Origin: Flavonifractor sp. An10
GTDB lineage: Bacteria > Bacillota > Clostridia > Oscillospirales > Oscillospiraceae
DNA: 64,000 nucleotides
Direction: 5' to 3'
Assembly (NCBI RefSeq): GCF_002161215.1
Contig: NZ_NFMB01000001.1
Span: 471,124 to 535,123 of the forward strand
The notes below the pieces were generated by a model. The model was not told the DNA's origin. It saw only the letters and a list, made by a program, of their open reading frames with translations, and did no database searches. The translations under genes were made by a program, and so were the position numbers. Position 1 is the first letter of the stretch. Every line of letters starts with the position of its first letter. This document shows positions 9,737 to 18,810 of this stretch, piece after piece.

Positions 9737-9795
9737 TATATTCTCCTTGTTTTGGCAAAGACTATGGGCGACAACCAAACAAGGAGGTTTTTGAC

Positions 9796-11085
9796 TTGAA
9801 ACACCGCGCCCTTCTGCGCCGCGCCCTGCCCCTGGCAGTGCTGGCGGCCTTCCTGTTCGCGCTCCAGCTGCCCGCCTCCGCCTTTTTCTTTGGACAGACG
9901 GAGGAATCCACGGTGGCGCCCATCTCCAAAAACGGCCCGCTGGGGGAGCCCATCTCCTTTTCTGAGGCGGACTTTGTGGTGGACGGCTCCGGTAAGCTGG
10001 ACAGCATTGTGATCACCAGCCTGCCGGACACCGGCGCCGGCATCCTGAACCTGGGCGGCCGGGCCATCCAGGTGGGGGATGTGATCGCCATGGACGCCGT
10101 GGCGGGCCTCTGCTTCACTCCCATGGCCGCCCCGGCCTCAGATGCGGCCGGCTTCCGGTTCACCCCTGTCTTTGCCGATGGGCAGAGCGGGGAGGAGGTA
10201 TCGGTGGAGCTCCACCTGCTGTCTGAGGCCAACGGAGCCCCGGTGGCGGAGCACCTGACCCTCACCACCTATAAAAATGTGGCGGTCACCGGGCAGTTTT
10301 CGGCGGTGGATCCCGAGGGGGATCTGATCACCTATCACCTGATCAAAAAGCCGGCCCGCGGTGCAGTCACTATGCCGGAGGAGGGAAGCTCCACTTTCGT
10401 CTATACCCCCTATGAGGACAAGACCGGCAAGGACTCCTTCACCTATGTGGCGGTGGACGCGGTGGGCAACGCCTCCGACCCGGCCACGGTGAAGCTCAGG
10501 ATCGAAAAGCCCGATACCAAGGTCACCTACAGCGACATGGAGGGAGATCCCGCCCACAAGGCGGCCATCCGACTGGCGGAGGAGGGCATCTACGTGGGTG
10601 AGTGCATGGGCGGGGCCTATTTCTTCCAGCCGGATGCCGCCGTCACCCGGGGGGAGTTTGTGGCCATGGCCATGGATGCCGCCGGCGTGGAGGCCCTGGC
10701 CGGTGTGGAGCGCACCGGCTTTGCCGACGACGAGGCCATCCCCACCTGGGCCAAGGCATACGCCGCCTCCGCCCTGAAGGCAGGCCTGGTGCAGGGCAGC
10801 CGTGACGCGGACGGCCAGGTGGTGTTCCAGGCGGAGGAGCCCATTACCGCCGCCGAGGCGGCGGTGCTTCTGGATCGCGCCCTCCAGGTCACCGATGTAT
10901 CCGCCGAGACCTGGGCCGCGGAAGGGGTGCCCGCCTGGGCGGCCCAGTCGGCGGCCAATCTGGCGACCTGCGGGGTGCTTCCGGCGGGCAGCAGCCTGGG
11001 CGAGACCCTCACCCGGGGAGAGGCCGCCCAGATGCTCTGCTCCGCGCTGGAGCTGCTGGACAGCCGGGACACGGGCTGGTTCTGA
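9796..11085 (+). CDS. Secreted S-layer-homology (SLH) protein with a cadherin/Ig-like domain
   Basis: A 429-residue protein starting at TTG with AAGGAGG 8 nt upstream. A signal peptide is clear (KHRALLRRA, then a hydrophobic stretch ending LPASA). The middle part has an Ig/cadherin-like repeat (EGDLITYHLIKKPARGAV ... TGKDSFTYVAVDAVGN). From about residue 245 to the end there are three SLH repeats (AIRLAEEGIYVGE, WAKAYAASALKAGLVQG, WAAQSAANLATCGVLP), which usually anchor proteins to cell-wall polymers. Its ligand and role are unknown. Confidence 0.85.
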   Translation: MKHRALLRRALPLAVLAAFLFALQLPASAFFFGQTEESTVAPISKNGPLGEPISFSEADFVVDGSGKLDSIVITSLPDTGAGILNLGGRAIQVGDVIAMDAVAGLCFTPMAAPASDAAGFRFTPVFADGQSGEEVSVELHLLSEANGAPVAEHLTLTTYKNVAVTGQFSAVDPEGDLITYHLIKKPARGAVTMPEEGSSTFVYTPYEDKTGKDSFTYVAVDAVGNASDPATVKLRIEKPDTKVTYSDMEGDPAHKAAIRLAEEGIYVGECMGGAYFFQPDAAVTRGEFVAMAMDAAGVEALAGVERTGFADDEAIPTWAKAYAASALKAGLVQGSRDADGQVVFQAEEPITAAEAAVLLDRALQVTDVSAETWAAEGVPAWAAQSAANLATCGVLPAGSSLGETLTRGEAAQMLCSALELLDSRDTGWF

Positions 11086-11096
11086 GCTCCGAGACT

Positions 11097-11133
11097 GCGG
11101 CCAGGCGCCTTTATGCGCCTGGCCGCGCTGTTA
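11097..11133 (+). terminator. Terminator of the SLH gene
   Basis: A perfect 12-bp stem GCGGCCAGGCGC with its complement around CTTTAT, followed by GCTGTTATT. Confidence 0.75.
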
Positions 11134-11158
11134 TTCCGGGGAAAAAGCGGGAAACAGG

Positions 11159-11187
11159 TTGAGAATCGGGGCTGGTCGTGCTATAAT
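11159..11187 (+). promoter_or_regulatory. Promoter of ddl-murF
   Basis: TTGAGA, a 17-bp spacer and a consensus TATAAT, giving a leader of about 45 nt. Confidence 0.8.
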
Positions 11188-11237
11188 ATACCACTAGCGC
11201 GTATGATGTGATCGTAGACTCTCTATCGAGGTGTATT

Positions 11238-12287
11238 ATGAAAATCGTTGTGTTGGCGGGGGGCCTCTCCCCGGAGCGGAATGTGTCCCTCTCTACGGGC
11301 ACCATGGTGGCGGAGGCCCTGCGGGCCCTGGGCCACCGGGCGGGCCTGATCGATATGTACTTCGGCCTGGAGGGCGGCGGGGCGGACGAGTCCTTTTTTG
11401 ACGCGCCCATCTCCGAGGCCTACAAAAAGGTGAGCCGGCAGGCGCCGGATCTGGAGGAGGTGCGGCGCAGCCGCCCGGGGGACAGCGGGAGCCTGTTCGG
11501 CCCCGGCGTGCTGGAGCTGTGCCGGATGGCGGATCTGGTGTTCCTGGCCCTCCACGGCACCTGCGGGGAGGACGGCCGGGTGCAGGCCGCCTTTGAGCTG
11601 CTGGGCATCCCCTACACCGGCGCGGGCTACCTGGGCAGCGCCATCGCCATGGACAAGGATCTGACCAAGCGGATGGTGGCCGACGTGGTGTCCACCCCCG
11701 GCTGGAAGACGGTGGAGTACACCGAGGGGGACATCGAGGGACTGGTAAAAACCGCCCGGCTGCCTCTGGTGGTGAAGCCGGTGGCCAGTGGCTCCTCCAT
11801 CGGCGTGTCCATTGTCCACACCCACGACGAGCTGCGGAAGGCCCTCACCGACGGCCTGGCCCTGGGCGGCCGCACGGTGCTGGAGGAGTACATCAAGGGC
11901 CGGGAGATCCAGGTGGGCATCCTGGAGGACAAAGCCCTGCCCTCCATTGAGATCATCCCCAAGCAGGGGTTCTACGACTACGAGAACAAGTACCAGCCCG
12001 GCGCGGCCCTGGAGGTCTGCCCGTCGGAGATCACCCCGGCGGAGGAGGAGAAGGTGCGCGCCGCCGCCCTGCGGGTGTACCAGACCCTGGGCCTGTCGGT
12101 GTACTCCCGGGCGGACTTCATCCTCACCGCCGACGGGGAGCCCTGGTTCCTGGAGATCAACACCCTGCCCGGCATGACCCCCACCAGCCTGCTGCCCCAG
12201 GAGGCGGCCGCGGCGGGGATCGACTACAACCAGCTGTGTGAGCGCATTGTGTACGCCTCTCTGGAGGCCCGAAAACAGGGAAGATAA
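11238..12287 (+). CDS. ddl: D-alanine--D-alanine ligase
   Basis: A 349-residue ATP-grasp ligase that makes the D-Ala-D-Ala dipeptide for peptidoglycan. Seen: AGGLSPERNVSLSTG, LHGTCGEDG, VVKPVASGSSIGVS, the omega-loop FYDYENKY and EINTLPGMTPTSLLP. The tyrosine in the omega-loop is typical of D-Ala-D-Ala rather than D-Ala-D-Lac ligases, so this gene does not itself indicate intrinsic vancomycin resistance. The ATG at 11238 with CGAGGTG upstream fits the family start. It is followed by murF, the enzyme that uses its product. Confidence 0.95.
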   Translation: MKIVVLAGGLSPERNVSLSTGTMVAEALRALGHRAGLIDMYFGLEGGGADESFFDAPISEAYKKVSRQAPDLEEVRRSRPGDSGSLFGPGVLELCRMADLVFLALHGTCGEDGRVQAAFELLGIPYTGAGYLGSAIAMDKDLTKRMVADVVSTPGWKTVEYTEGDIEGLVKTARLPLVVKPVASGSSIGVSIVHTHDELRKALTDGLALGGRTVLEEYIKGREIQVGILEDKALPSIEIIPKQGFYDYENKYQPGAALEVCPSEITPAEEEKVRAAALRVYQTLGLSVYSRADFILTADGEPWFLEINTLPGMTPTSLLPQEAAAAGIDYNQLCERIVYASLEARKQGR

Positions 12288-12305
12288 GGAAGCGAGGACA
12301 GGATT

Positions 12306-13697
12306 ATGGAGCCCATGACCATTCGAGAGATTCTGGACGCGGTGGGCGGCAGGCTGCTGGGCGAGTTCGGCGACGTGAACCGCACGGTGAGCCGGGTGGA
12401 GACCGACAGCCGCACCATCCACGCCGGATCCCTCTTTGTGCCCCTGATGGGGGAGCGCTTTGACGGCCACGCCTATATCAACTCCGCCCTGGAGGGGGGC
12501 GCGGCGGGCTGCTTCACCCAGCGGGAGCGGGAGAGCTACCTGCCCGGCAAGTTCTACATCAAGGTGGACTCCACCCAGCGTGCCCTGCGGGATCTGGCCA
12601 GGTATTACAAGAAAAAGTTTCCCATACCCGTGGTGGCCCTGACGGGCTCGGTGGGCAAGACCACCACCAAGGACATGGTGGCCGCGGTTCTGGGGGAGAA
12701 GTACAGGGTACTCAAGACCGAGGGCAATCTGAACAACGAGATCGGGGTGCCCATGACCCTGCTGCGGCTGAGCAGCGAGCACGAGATCGCCGTGCTGGAG
12801 CTGGGCATGAACCACGCCGGGGAGATCGACTATCTCTCCGCCATGGTGGAGCCCGACGTGGTGCTGATGACCAACATCGGCGACTCCCACATCGAGCACT
12901 TCGGCTCCCGGGAGAAGATCCTGGAGGCCAAGAGCGAGATCTTCCACCACGCCAGGCCGGACGCCTTTGTGGTGATCAACGGGGACGACCCCCTGCTCAG
13001 CACCCTGCCCGGCAGGCTGCCCTTCTCCTTCACCCGCATCGGTGCCGGGGAGGGTCTGGACTACCGGGCCGTGGACGTGGAGAGCGACGGCGCCAGCCGC
13101 ATGACCTGCCGGATCGTCGCCCCCTCCGGGGAGTTCCCGGTGGAGATCCCCGCCCTGGGGGCGCACATGATCTACCCCACCCTCATGGCGGCGGCGGTGG
13201 GAGAGCACTTCGGCCTGACCCACCAGCAGATTGCCGACGGCGTGCTCCACTTCGCCCCCACCAAGATGCGGATGAACATCCTCCACCGGGGGGAGGGGAT
13301 TACCGTCCTCAATGACGCATACAACGCCAATCCCCAGTCCATGCGGGCGGCGGTGCAGGTGCTCTCCGGCGCCAGGGGGGAGTACAAGGTGGCCGTGCTG
13401 GGCGACATGTTCGAGCTGGGCCCCCTGGCCCCCGCCCTCCACGCCGGCATCGGCGATTACCTGGGAAAAGCGGGCATCCACTGCCTGGTGGCGGTGGGGG
13501 AGCTGGCCAAGCACATTTACGACGCGGCCAAATCCGCCGGCGTGCCCGAGTGCCATTACTGCCCCACCAAGGAGGCGGCCAAGCCCGTGCTGGACGGCCT
13601 GGTGAGGCCCAACACCACCATTCTGGTCAAGGCATCCCGGGGCATGGCTATGGAGGAGCTGGTGGACTACCTGCTGGAGATCACCAAGGAGGCATAA
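12306..13697 (+). CDS. murF: UDP-N-acetylmuramoyl-tripeptide--D-alanyl-D-alanine ligase
   Basis: A 463-residue Mur ligase that adds the D-Ala-D-Ala made by Ddl to the UDP-MurNAc-tripeptide. Seen: substrate-domain DSRTIHAGSLFVPLMGERFDGH, the P-loop LTGSVGKTTTKDM, ELGMNHAGEID, MTNIGDSHIEHFG and LNDAYNANPQSMRAA. Length and motif order are normal. It begins 18 nt after ddl, in the same operon. Confidence 0.96.
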   Translation: MEPMTIREILDAVGGRLLGEFGDVNRTVSRVETDSRTIHAGSLFVPLMGERFDGHAYINSALEGGAAGCFTQRERESYLPGKFYIKVDSTQRALRDLARYYKKKFPIPVVALTGSVGKTTTKDMVAAVLGEKYRVLKTEGNLNNEIGVPMTLLRLSSEHEIAVLELGMNHAGEIDYLSAMVEPDVVLMTNIGDSHIEHFGSREKILEAKSEIFHHARPDAFVVINGDDPLLSTLPGRLPFSFTRIGAGEGLDYRAVDVESDGASRMTCRIVAPSGEFPVEIPALGAHMIYPTLMAAAVGEHFGLTHQQIADGVLHFAPTKMRMNILHRGEGITVLNDAYNANPQSMRAAVQVLSGARGEYKVAVLGDMFELGPLAPALHAGIGDYLGKAGIHCLVAVGELAKHIYDAAKSAGVPECHYCPTKEAAKPVLDGLVRPNTTILVKASRGMAMEELVDYLLEITKEA

Positions 13698-13730
13698 AAA
13701 GTGCCCGCCGGATCAGCTGATCCGGCGGGC
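13695..13730 (-). terminator. Terminator shared by convergent mtnA and murF
   Basis: A perfect 28-bp palindrome (GCCCGCCGGATCAG and its reverse complement, 13703-13730). Read on the minus strand it is followed by TTTTT, so it is a good terminator for mtnA; it may also stop murF transcripts. The T run overlaps the murF stop codon. Confidence 0.75.
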
Positions 13731-13734
13731 GGAC

Positions 13735-13757
13735 GGCGGGGGCAAGCCCCGCCCTGC
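13735..13757 (-). repeat. GGCGGGG/CCCCGCC palindrome related to the GTAGGG repeats
   Basis: On the minus strand it reads CAGGGCGGGGCTTGCCCCCG, one base shorter than the core of copy 1 (GGGCGGGGGCTTGCCCCCGC). It lies in the gap between murF and mtnA, next to the terminator. Confidence 0.6.
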
Positions 13758-13820
13758 TGCCATTTGCGTTGGAAAAATCCGTGCAGGGCGCGGCATCCCT
13801 GACGCGCCGCAGCCGTTCAC

Positions 13821-14810
13821 TCACCCGAAAAGCTTGGACAGGTTTTCTTTGAAAGGCGGGTAGATGACCCCCTTCTCGGTGATGATGCCGGTGACCAGGC
13901 TGTGGGGGGTCACGTCAAAGGCGGGGTTGTACACCTCCACCTGGGCCGGGGCGGTCTGGACGCCGTAGAGGGTGCGTACCTCGTCCTTGTCCCGCTCCTC
14001 GATGGGAATGCCGCTGCCGTCGGGCAGGGTCAGGTCGATGGTGGAGCAGGGGAGGGCCACATAGAAGGGCACCCCGTGGTGGTGGGCGTTGACCGCCACC
14101 GAATAGGTACCGATCTTGTTGGCGAAGTCGCCGTTGGCGGCCATGCGGTCGCACCCCACCACCACCAGGTCGATCTTCCCCTTGGCCATCAGGCTGGCCG
14201 CCATGTTGTCGGCGATCAGGGTGGCGGGGATGTGGTCGTGAACCAGCTCGTAGGCGGTGAGGCGGGCGCCCTGGAGCAGGGGGCGGGTCTCGTCGGCGTA
14301 AACCATCTCCACTTTACCCAGCTCGTGAGCCGCCCGGATCACCCCCAGGGCGGTACCGTAGCCGCCGGTGGCCAGGGCCCCGGCGTTGCAGTGGGTGAGG
14401 ATGCGGGCGTGCTCCGGCACCACCGCCGCCCCGTAAGCCCCCATTGCTTTACACATGGCCACGTCCTCGGCGTGGATGGCCTTGGCCTCCTCCACCAGGA
14501 CGGCGGGGTCACCGCCGCAGTCCTCCGCCCTGTTCGCCATGCGCTCCAGCGCCCAGAACAGGTTCACCGCTGTGGGGCGACTGGAGGCCAGGACGGCCCT
14601 GGCCTCCCCCAGATCCTCCCCGGCCAGGGCGGCCAGGCAGTAGGCGTAGGCGGCGGTGACGCCGATGGCGGGGGCCCCCCGCACCACCATGGTGCGGATG
14701 GCATCGGCCACGGGGCGGTAGTCGGTATAGGAAATCCACGCCTCGGTGACGGGGAGCTTGGTCTGATCCAGTAAGTAAAGGGTATTTCCTTCCCAGCGGA
14801 TGGCGTCCAT
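13821..14810 (-). CDS. mtnA: S-methyl-5-thioribose-1-phosphate isomerase
   Basis: A 329-residue enzyme of the methionine salvage pathway that isomerises methylthioribose-1-phosphate to the ribulose form. Seen: VVRGAPAIGVTAAY, the catalytic-Cys segment THCNAGALATGGYGTALG and the catalytic-Asp segment VGCDRMAANGDFANKIGTY. GGAGG lies 8 nt before the ATG at 14810; an ATG five codons earlier precedes that site. No other salvage gene (mtnK, mtnB) is nearby, so the route beyond this step cannot be inferred. It is the only minus-strand gene before 24 kb. Confidence 0.93.
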   Translation of the reverse strand: MDAIRWEGNTLYLLDQTKLPVTEAWISYTDYRPVADAIRTMVVRGAPAIGVTAAYAYCLAALAGEDLGEARAVLASSRPTAVNLFWALERMANRAEDCGGDPAVLVEEAKAIHAEDVAMCKAMGAYGAAVVPEHARILTHCNAGALATGGYGTALGVIRAAHELGKVEMVYADETRPLLQGARLTAYELVHDHIPATLIADNMAASLMAKGKIDLVVVGCDRMAANGDFANKIGTYSVAVNAHHHGVPFYVALPCSTIDLTLPDGSGIPIEERDKDEVRTLYGVQTAPAQVEVYNPAFDVTPHSLVTGIITEKGVIYPPFKENLSKLFG

Positions 14811-14843
14811 AGGGAAAACCTCCATTCCTTGATTTCACTTGTT

Positions 14844-14872
14844 ACTATAACACAACGGACAACGGGAGTAAA
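14844..14872 (-). promoter_or_regulatory. Promoter of mtnA
   Basis: On the minus strand TTTACT, a 17-bp spacer and TATAGT. It overlaps the ribosome-binding region of the divergent ABC-F gene. Confidence 0.55.
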
Positions 14873-14875
14873 CAA

Positions 14876-16804
14876 ATGATTGACATATCCGTCTCGAACC
14901 TGTCCAAGGAGTTCGAGGTAGGCAAAAAAATATTGGACGGCCTCACCTTCCAGGTGGATCAGGGGGAGCGGGTGGGTCTGCTGGGCAAGAACGGCGCCGG
15001 CAAGACCACGGTGTTCAAGATCCTCACCGGGGAGCTGGACTGGGACGAGGGGGAGGTGCACATCGCCCCGGGCAAGGGGGTGGGCCTCATCTCCCAGATC
15101 CCGGTCTATCCGCCGGCCTATACCGTGGAGGACGTGCTCCAGACCGCCTTTGACAGGCTCCACGCCATGGAGAAAGAGATGGCCGAGCTGGCCGGGCGCA
15201 TGGCCAGCGACAGCGACCCCGCCCTGCTGAAGCGGTACGACGCCCTCACCGCCGCCTTTGAGGCGGGGGGCGGCTACGATACCCAGACCGAGCTGAACAA
15301 GGTGTGCAACGGCCTGGAGATCTCCCCGGACATGCGGGGACAGCTCTTTTCCTCCCTGTCCGGCGGGGAGAAGACCCGGGTCAACCTGGCCCGCCTGATT
15401 TTGGAGGACACCGACATCCTCCTGCTGGACGAGCCCACCAACCACCTGGATCTCCACGCCACCGAGTGGCTGGAGGAGTATCTGGATCGCTACAAGGGCA
15501 CGGTGCTGGCCATCTCCCACGACCGCTGGTTCCTGGATCGGGTGGTCAAGCGGATCATCGAGATCCACGACGGCAAGGCGGAGTTTTACTCCGGCAACTA
15601 CTCCTTCTACGTGGTGGAGAAGGAGCAGCGGTATCAGGAGCGGCTCAGGCAGTACGAGAAGGAGCAGGCCAAGATCGAACAGCTGGAGAAGGCCGCCGAG
15701 CAGCTGCGCATCTGGGCCTATTCGGGCAACGACAAGATCTTCAAGCGGGCCCAGTCCATGGAGAAGCGCATTGAGCGCATCCGCACCACCGACAAGCCCA
15801 CCAGGGAGCGCCGCCTGGACAGGAAGTTCGGGGAGAGCCAGTTCCGGGGAGACGAGGTGCTCACCATCAAGGAGCTGAAAAAGTCCTTTGACGGCCGGGT
15901 GCTCTTCGACCACGTGAACCTGGAGGTGATCGGCGGGGAACGGATTGCCCTGCTGGGGGACAACGGAACCGGCAAATCAACCCTGCTGAAAATCCTGCTG
16001 GGGGAGGAGGCGCCGGACAGCGGAAAAATCCGCATGGGCCCCACGGTGAAGATCGGCTACCTGCCCCAGATCATCCACTTCGCCCACCCGGAGCGGAACC
16101 TGGTGGACACTATGATCTACGACCAGGACTGCTCCACCCAGACCGCCCGCAACCGCCTGGCGGCCTTCAACTTCCGGGGGGAGGACGTGTTCAAGCCGGT
16201 GTCCGCCCTGTCCGGCGGGGAGCAGAGCCGCCTGCGCCTGTGCATGCTCATGGACGAGAAGATCAACCTGCTGATCCTGGACGAGCCCACCAACCACCTG
16301 GACGTGGCCAGCCGGGAGTGGATCGAGGAGGCGGTGGAGAGTTACGAGGGCAACCTGCTCTTCGTCTCCCACGACCGCTACTTCATCAACCGCTTCGCCA
16401 CCCGCATCTGGATGCTGGAAAACGGGCAGATCACTGACTTCCGGGGTACCTTTGAGGAGTACCGGGCGGCCCAGGAGCGGGCCAAGGCTGCGGCCTCCGG
16501 CAAGGAGAAACAGGTAGGGCGGGGGCTTGCCCCCGCCGAAAAGGAGCAGTCCGCCAAAAAGGAGAAGCCCAAGCGCCCCGGCGGCACCAAGGAGCTGGAG
16601 AAGCAGGTGGCGGCGGCGGAGCGGGCGGTGGCCAAGGCGGAGGAGCGGCAGTACGAGCTGTCGCTGAAAGCCGAGGAGGTGGCCTCCAACTACCTGGAGC
16701 TCCAGAAGGTCTATGAGGAGCAGAAGGCCCTGGAGGAGGAGATCGCCACCCTCTACACCAGGTGGGAGACCCTGGCGGCGGAGCTGGAGGAGGCCAAAGG
16801 GTGA
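14876..16804 (+). CDS. ABC-F family ATP-binding protein
   Basis: A 642-residue soluble twin-ATPase with no membrane domain, the ABC-F family of ribosome-associated translation factors, some of which give antibiotic resistance. Two full cassettes are seen: Walker A GLLGKNGAGKTT and LLGDNGTGKST, signatures LSGGEKTRVNLA and LSGGEQSRLRL, Walker B plus DEPTNHLD twice. The interdomain linker (about residues 235-300) is charged and helical, and the C-terminal tail is a coiled coil. An in-frame repeat (16514) encodes VGRGLAPA just before the tail. Subfamily is not clear. Confidence 0.92.
   Translation: MIDISVSNLSKEFEVGKKILDGLTFQVDQGERVGLLGKNGAGKTTVFKILTGELDWDEGEVHIAPGKGVGLISQIPVYPPAYTVEDVLQTAFDRLHAMEKEMAELAGRMASDSDPALLKRYDALTAAFEAGGGYDTQTELNKVCNGLEISPDMRGQLFSSLSGGEKTRVNLARLILEDTDILLLDEPTNHLDLHATEWLEEYLDRYKGTVLAISHDRWFLDRVVKRIIEIHDGKAEFYSGNYSFYVVEKEQRYQERLRQYEKEQAKIEQLEKAAEQLRIWAYSGNDKIFKRAQSMEKRIERIRTTDKPTRERRLDRKFGESQFRGDEVLTIKELKKSFDGRVLFDHVNLEVIGGERIALLGDNGTGKSTLLKILLGEEAPDSGKIRMGPTVKIGYLPQIIHFAHPERNLVDTMIYDQDCSTQTARNRLAAFNFRGEDVFKPVSALSGGEQSRLRLCMLMDEKINLLILDEPTNHLDVASREWIEEAVESYEGNLLFVSHDRYFINRFATRIWMLENGQITDFRGTFEEYRAAQERAKAAASGKEKQVGRGLAPAEKEQSAKKEKPKRPGGTKELEKQVAAAERAVAKAEERQYELSLKAEEVASNYLELQKVYEEQKALEEEIATLYTRWETLAAELEEAKG
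16514..16536 (+). repeat. GTAGGG-headed palindromic repeat inside the ABC-F gene, copy 3
   Basis: Identical over 23 bases to the intergenic copy at 2589. It is read in frame as VGRGLAPA between KAAASGKEKQ and EKEQSAKKEK, in the flexible linker before the C-terminal coiled coil. The reading frame avoids the TAG that ends genes elsewhere. Confidence 0.85.
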
Positions 16805-17457
16805 AGCTGAGACAGAGAAAGAAAAACTACTACCACCCCTACGAGGGGCGGAGGAAGCCCCTGTGGCTGAAAATTCTGCTTGCACTGGTGCTGCTGGCGG
16901 TGGTGGCCTTTGCCGTGCTGGAGGGCATTGTGCTCTCCGGCGGCCGCACCCGGGTGGCGGCGGGGGACGGCGCCCCGGAGGTCATGGTGATCTTCGGGTG
17001 CAAGGTGGAGCCGGACGGGCCGTCCATCCTGCTCCGGGATCGGCTGGACACCGCCCTGGGCTATCTGGAGGCTCACCCGGATATGACGGTTGTGGTGGCC
17101 GGCGGCCAGGGCAGTGACGAGCCCGTCAGCGAGGCCCAGGCCATGTATGACTACCTGGTGGAGCACGGGGTGGACGGGGCTCAGATCATCCGGGAGGATC
17201 AGTCCCGCAACACCTGGCAGAACATCAACTACACGCTGGAGCTTTTTCAGAGCGGAGAGGCGGCGGATACGGAACGGGTGCTGCTGGTGTCCAGCGACTT
17301 CCACCTGACCCGCATTCAGATGCTGTGGAACCGGGCCAGCGGCGGCGGAGACACCCTCTCCACCCTGGCCGCGCCGGTGAGCCACTTTCCCTCCCGGGTG
17401 CAGATGTTCTTCCGGGAGCCCTTTGCCCTGGTAAAGTCCTTTTTGTTTGACAGGTGA
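16801..17457 (+). CDS. YdcF family (DUF218) membrane protein
   Basis: A 218-residue protein with a basic N-terminus, one transmembrane helix (about residues 22-42) and an extracytoplasmic DUF218 domain: VMVIFGCKVEPDGPSILLRDRLDTAL, VVAGGQGSDEPVSEAQAM, REDQSRNTWQNI, VLLVSSDFHLTR. Relatives (SanA, ElyC, YdcF) affect envelope integrity, but the reaction is unknown. The start is GTG, overlapping the ABC-F stop by 4 nt (GTGA), with GGAGGAGG upstream. Confidence 0.85.
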   Translation: MKLRQRKKNYYHPYEGRRKPLWLKILLALVLLAVVAFAVLEGIVLSGGRTRVAAGDGAPEVMVIFGCKVEPDGPSILLRDRLDTALGYLEAHPDMTVVVAGGQGSDEPVSEAQAMYDYLVEHGVDGAQIIREDQSRNTWQNINYTLELFQSGEAADTERVLLVSSDFHLTRIQMLWNRASGGGDTLSTLAAPVSHFPSRVQMFFREPFALVKSFLFDR

Positions 17458-17463
17458 TACGAT

Positions 17464-18534
17464 TTGGAAATGATGGAAAAACTACGCTCGCTGGATCTCC
17501 ACTACGCGGATGTGGAGGCCCGGCTGGGCGCGCCGGAGACCTATGACGACCCCGCCCTGGTGGCAAAGCTCAACAAGGAGCAGCGGGAGCTGGAGCCGGT
17601 GGTGTCCGCCTACCGGGCCTGGCAGCGCCGCCGGCAGGATCTGGCGGACGCCGAGGCGTTGATGGGCGACCCTGACATGAAGGAGCTGGCCCAAGAGGAG
17701 TTTCACCAGGCCAGGGAGGACATCGCCCGGCTGGAGGAGGAGATCAAGGTGCTCCTGCTGCCCCGGGATCCCAACGACGACAAGAACGTGATCGTGGAGA
17801 TCCGGGCCGGCGTGGGCGGGGAGGAGGCGGCCCTGTTCGCCCACTCCCTGTTCCGCATGTACTCCATGTACGCCGACGCCCGCCGCTGGAAGGTGGAGGT
17901 GGACTCGGTGAACGAGACCGAGCTGGGCGGCATCAAGGAGATCTGCTTCACCATCGAGGGGGACGGGGCCTATTCCCGGCTGAAATTCGAGAGCGGCGTC
18001 CACCGGGTGCAGCGGGTGCCGGAGACCGAGTCCGGCGGACGCATCCACACCTCCACCGCCACGGTGGCGGTGCTGCCCGAGGTGGACGAGGTGGACTTCG
18101 AGCTCAATCCGGCGGACATCGAGATGCAGGTGTTCCGCTCCTCCGGCGCCGGCGGGCAGCACATCAACAAGACCTCCTCCGCCGTGCGGCTGATCCACAA
18201 GCCCACTGGCACGGTGGTGGAGTGCCAGCAGGAGCGCAGCCAGTTCCAGAACCGGGACAAGGCCATGCAGATTCTGCGCTCCCGGCTGTACGAGGCCAAG
18301 GTGCAGGAGCAGGAGGAGGCCGTCACCGCCGAGCGCCGCAGCCAGGTGGGCACCGGCATGCGCAACGAGCGCATCCGCACCTATAACTTCCCCCAGGGGC
18401 GGCTCACCGACCACCGCATCGGCCTGACCCTCTACAAGCTGGAGAGCGTCATGGACGGGAACCTGGACGAGATCATCGACGCGCTGGTTACAGCTGATCA
18501 GGCGGAAAGACTAAAGAACAGCGAACAGAACTAG
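17464..18534 (+). CDS. prfA: Peptide chain release factor 1
   Basis: A 356-residue release factor for UAA and UAG codons. The catalytic loop SSGAGGQHINKTSSAVRL carries the GGQ motif, and NVIVEIRAGVGGEEAALFA and GVHRVQRVPETESGGRIHTS are family hallmarks. AGGTGA lies 6 nt before the TTG chosen here; ATG codons at 17470 and 17473 are alternatives, so the first three residues are uncertain. prmC, a frequent partner, is not adjacent. Confidence 0.94.
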   Translation: MEMMEKLRSLDLHYADVEARLGAPETYDDPALVAKLNKEQRELEPVVSAYRAWQRRRQDLADAEALMGDPDMKELAQEEFHQAREDIARLEEEIKVLLLPRDPNDDKNVIVEIRAGVGGEEAALFAHSLFRMYSMYADARRWKVEVDSVNETELGGIKEICFTIEGDGAYSRLKFESGVHRVQRVPETESGGRIHTSTATVAVLPEVDEVDFELNPADIEMQVFRSSGAGGQHINKTSSAVRLIHKPTGTVVECQQERSQFQNRDKAMQILRSRLYEAKVQEQEEAVTAERRSQVGTGMRNERIRTYNFPQGRLTDHRIGLTLYKLESVMDGNLDEIIDALVTADQAERLKNSEQN

Positions 18535-18552
18535 AAAAGGAGCAAGACAGAC

Positions 18553-18810
18553 GTGGAACTGATCATTCACTTTACCACCCTGCCGGAGAAGCTGTCTCTG
18601 GACATGGTCAAGTCCGACCTGGCGGAGCTGCTGGAGGACGACGGCTGGCTCACCGGCTCCGGGGCGGACTACATCGAGATGGAGCTGGAGGACGAGAAGG
18701 TCAACCCCAAGTATGGCATACTCACCGTGAAGAACTACCTGCAAAAGGCCCGGTTTGCCCCCGATACCACCATCGAACTGGCGGGTACGCCGGTGGGCAT
18801 CTACGAGTAG
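18553..18810 (+). CDS. Small acidic protein of unknown function
   Basis: An 85-residue protein not recognised. It starts at GTG with AAGGAG upstream and directly follows prfA, 18 nt apart, so it is probably co-transcribed. It is acidic (LAELLEDDGWL, DYIEMELEDEK) with no transmembrane segment or cysteine, and looks like a compact alpha/beta fold. The stop TAG is supplied by a GTAGGG repeat. Confidence 0.65.
   Translation: MELIIHFTTLPEKLSLDMVKSDLAELLEDDGWLTGSGADYIEMELEDEKVNPKYGILTVKNYLQKARFAPDTTIELAGTPVGIYE

Noticed and set aside
11238..12287. VanA-like D-Ala-D-Lac ligase
   Set aside because: The omega-loop has the tyrosine pattern of D-Ala-D-Ala ligases and the gene pairs with murF, not with vanH/vanX.
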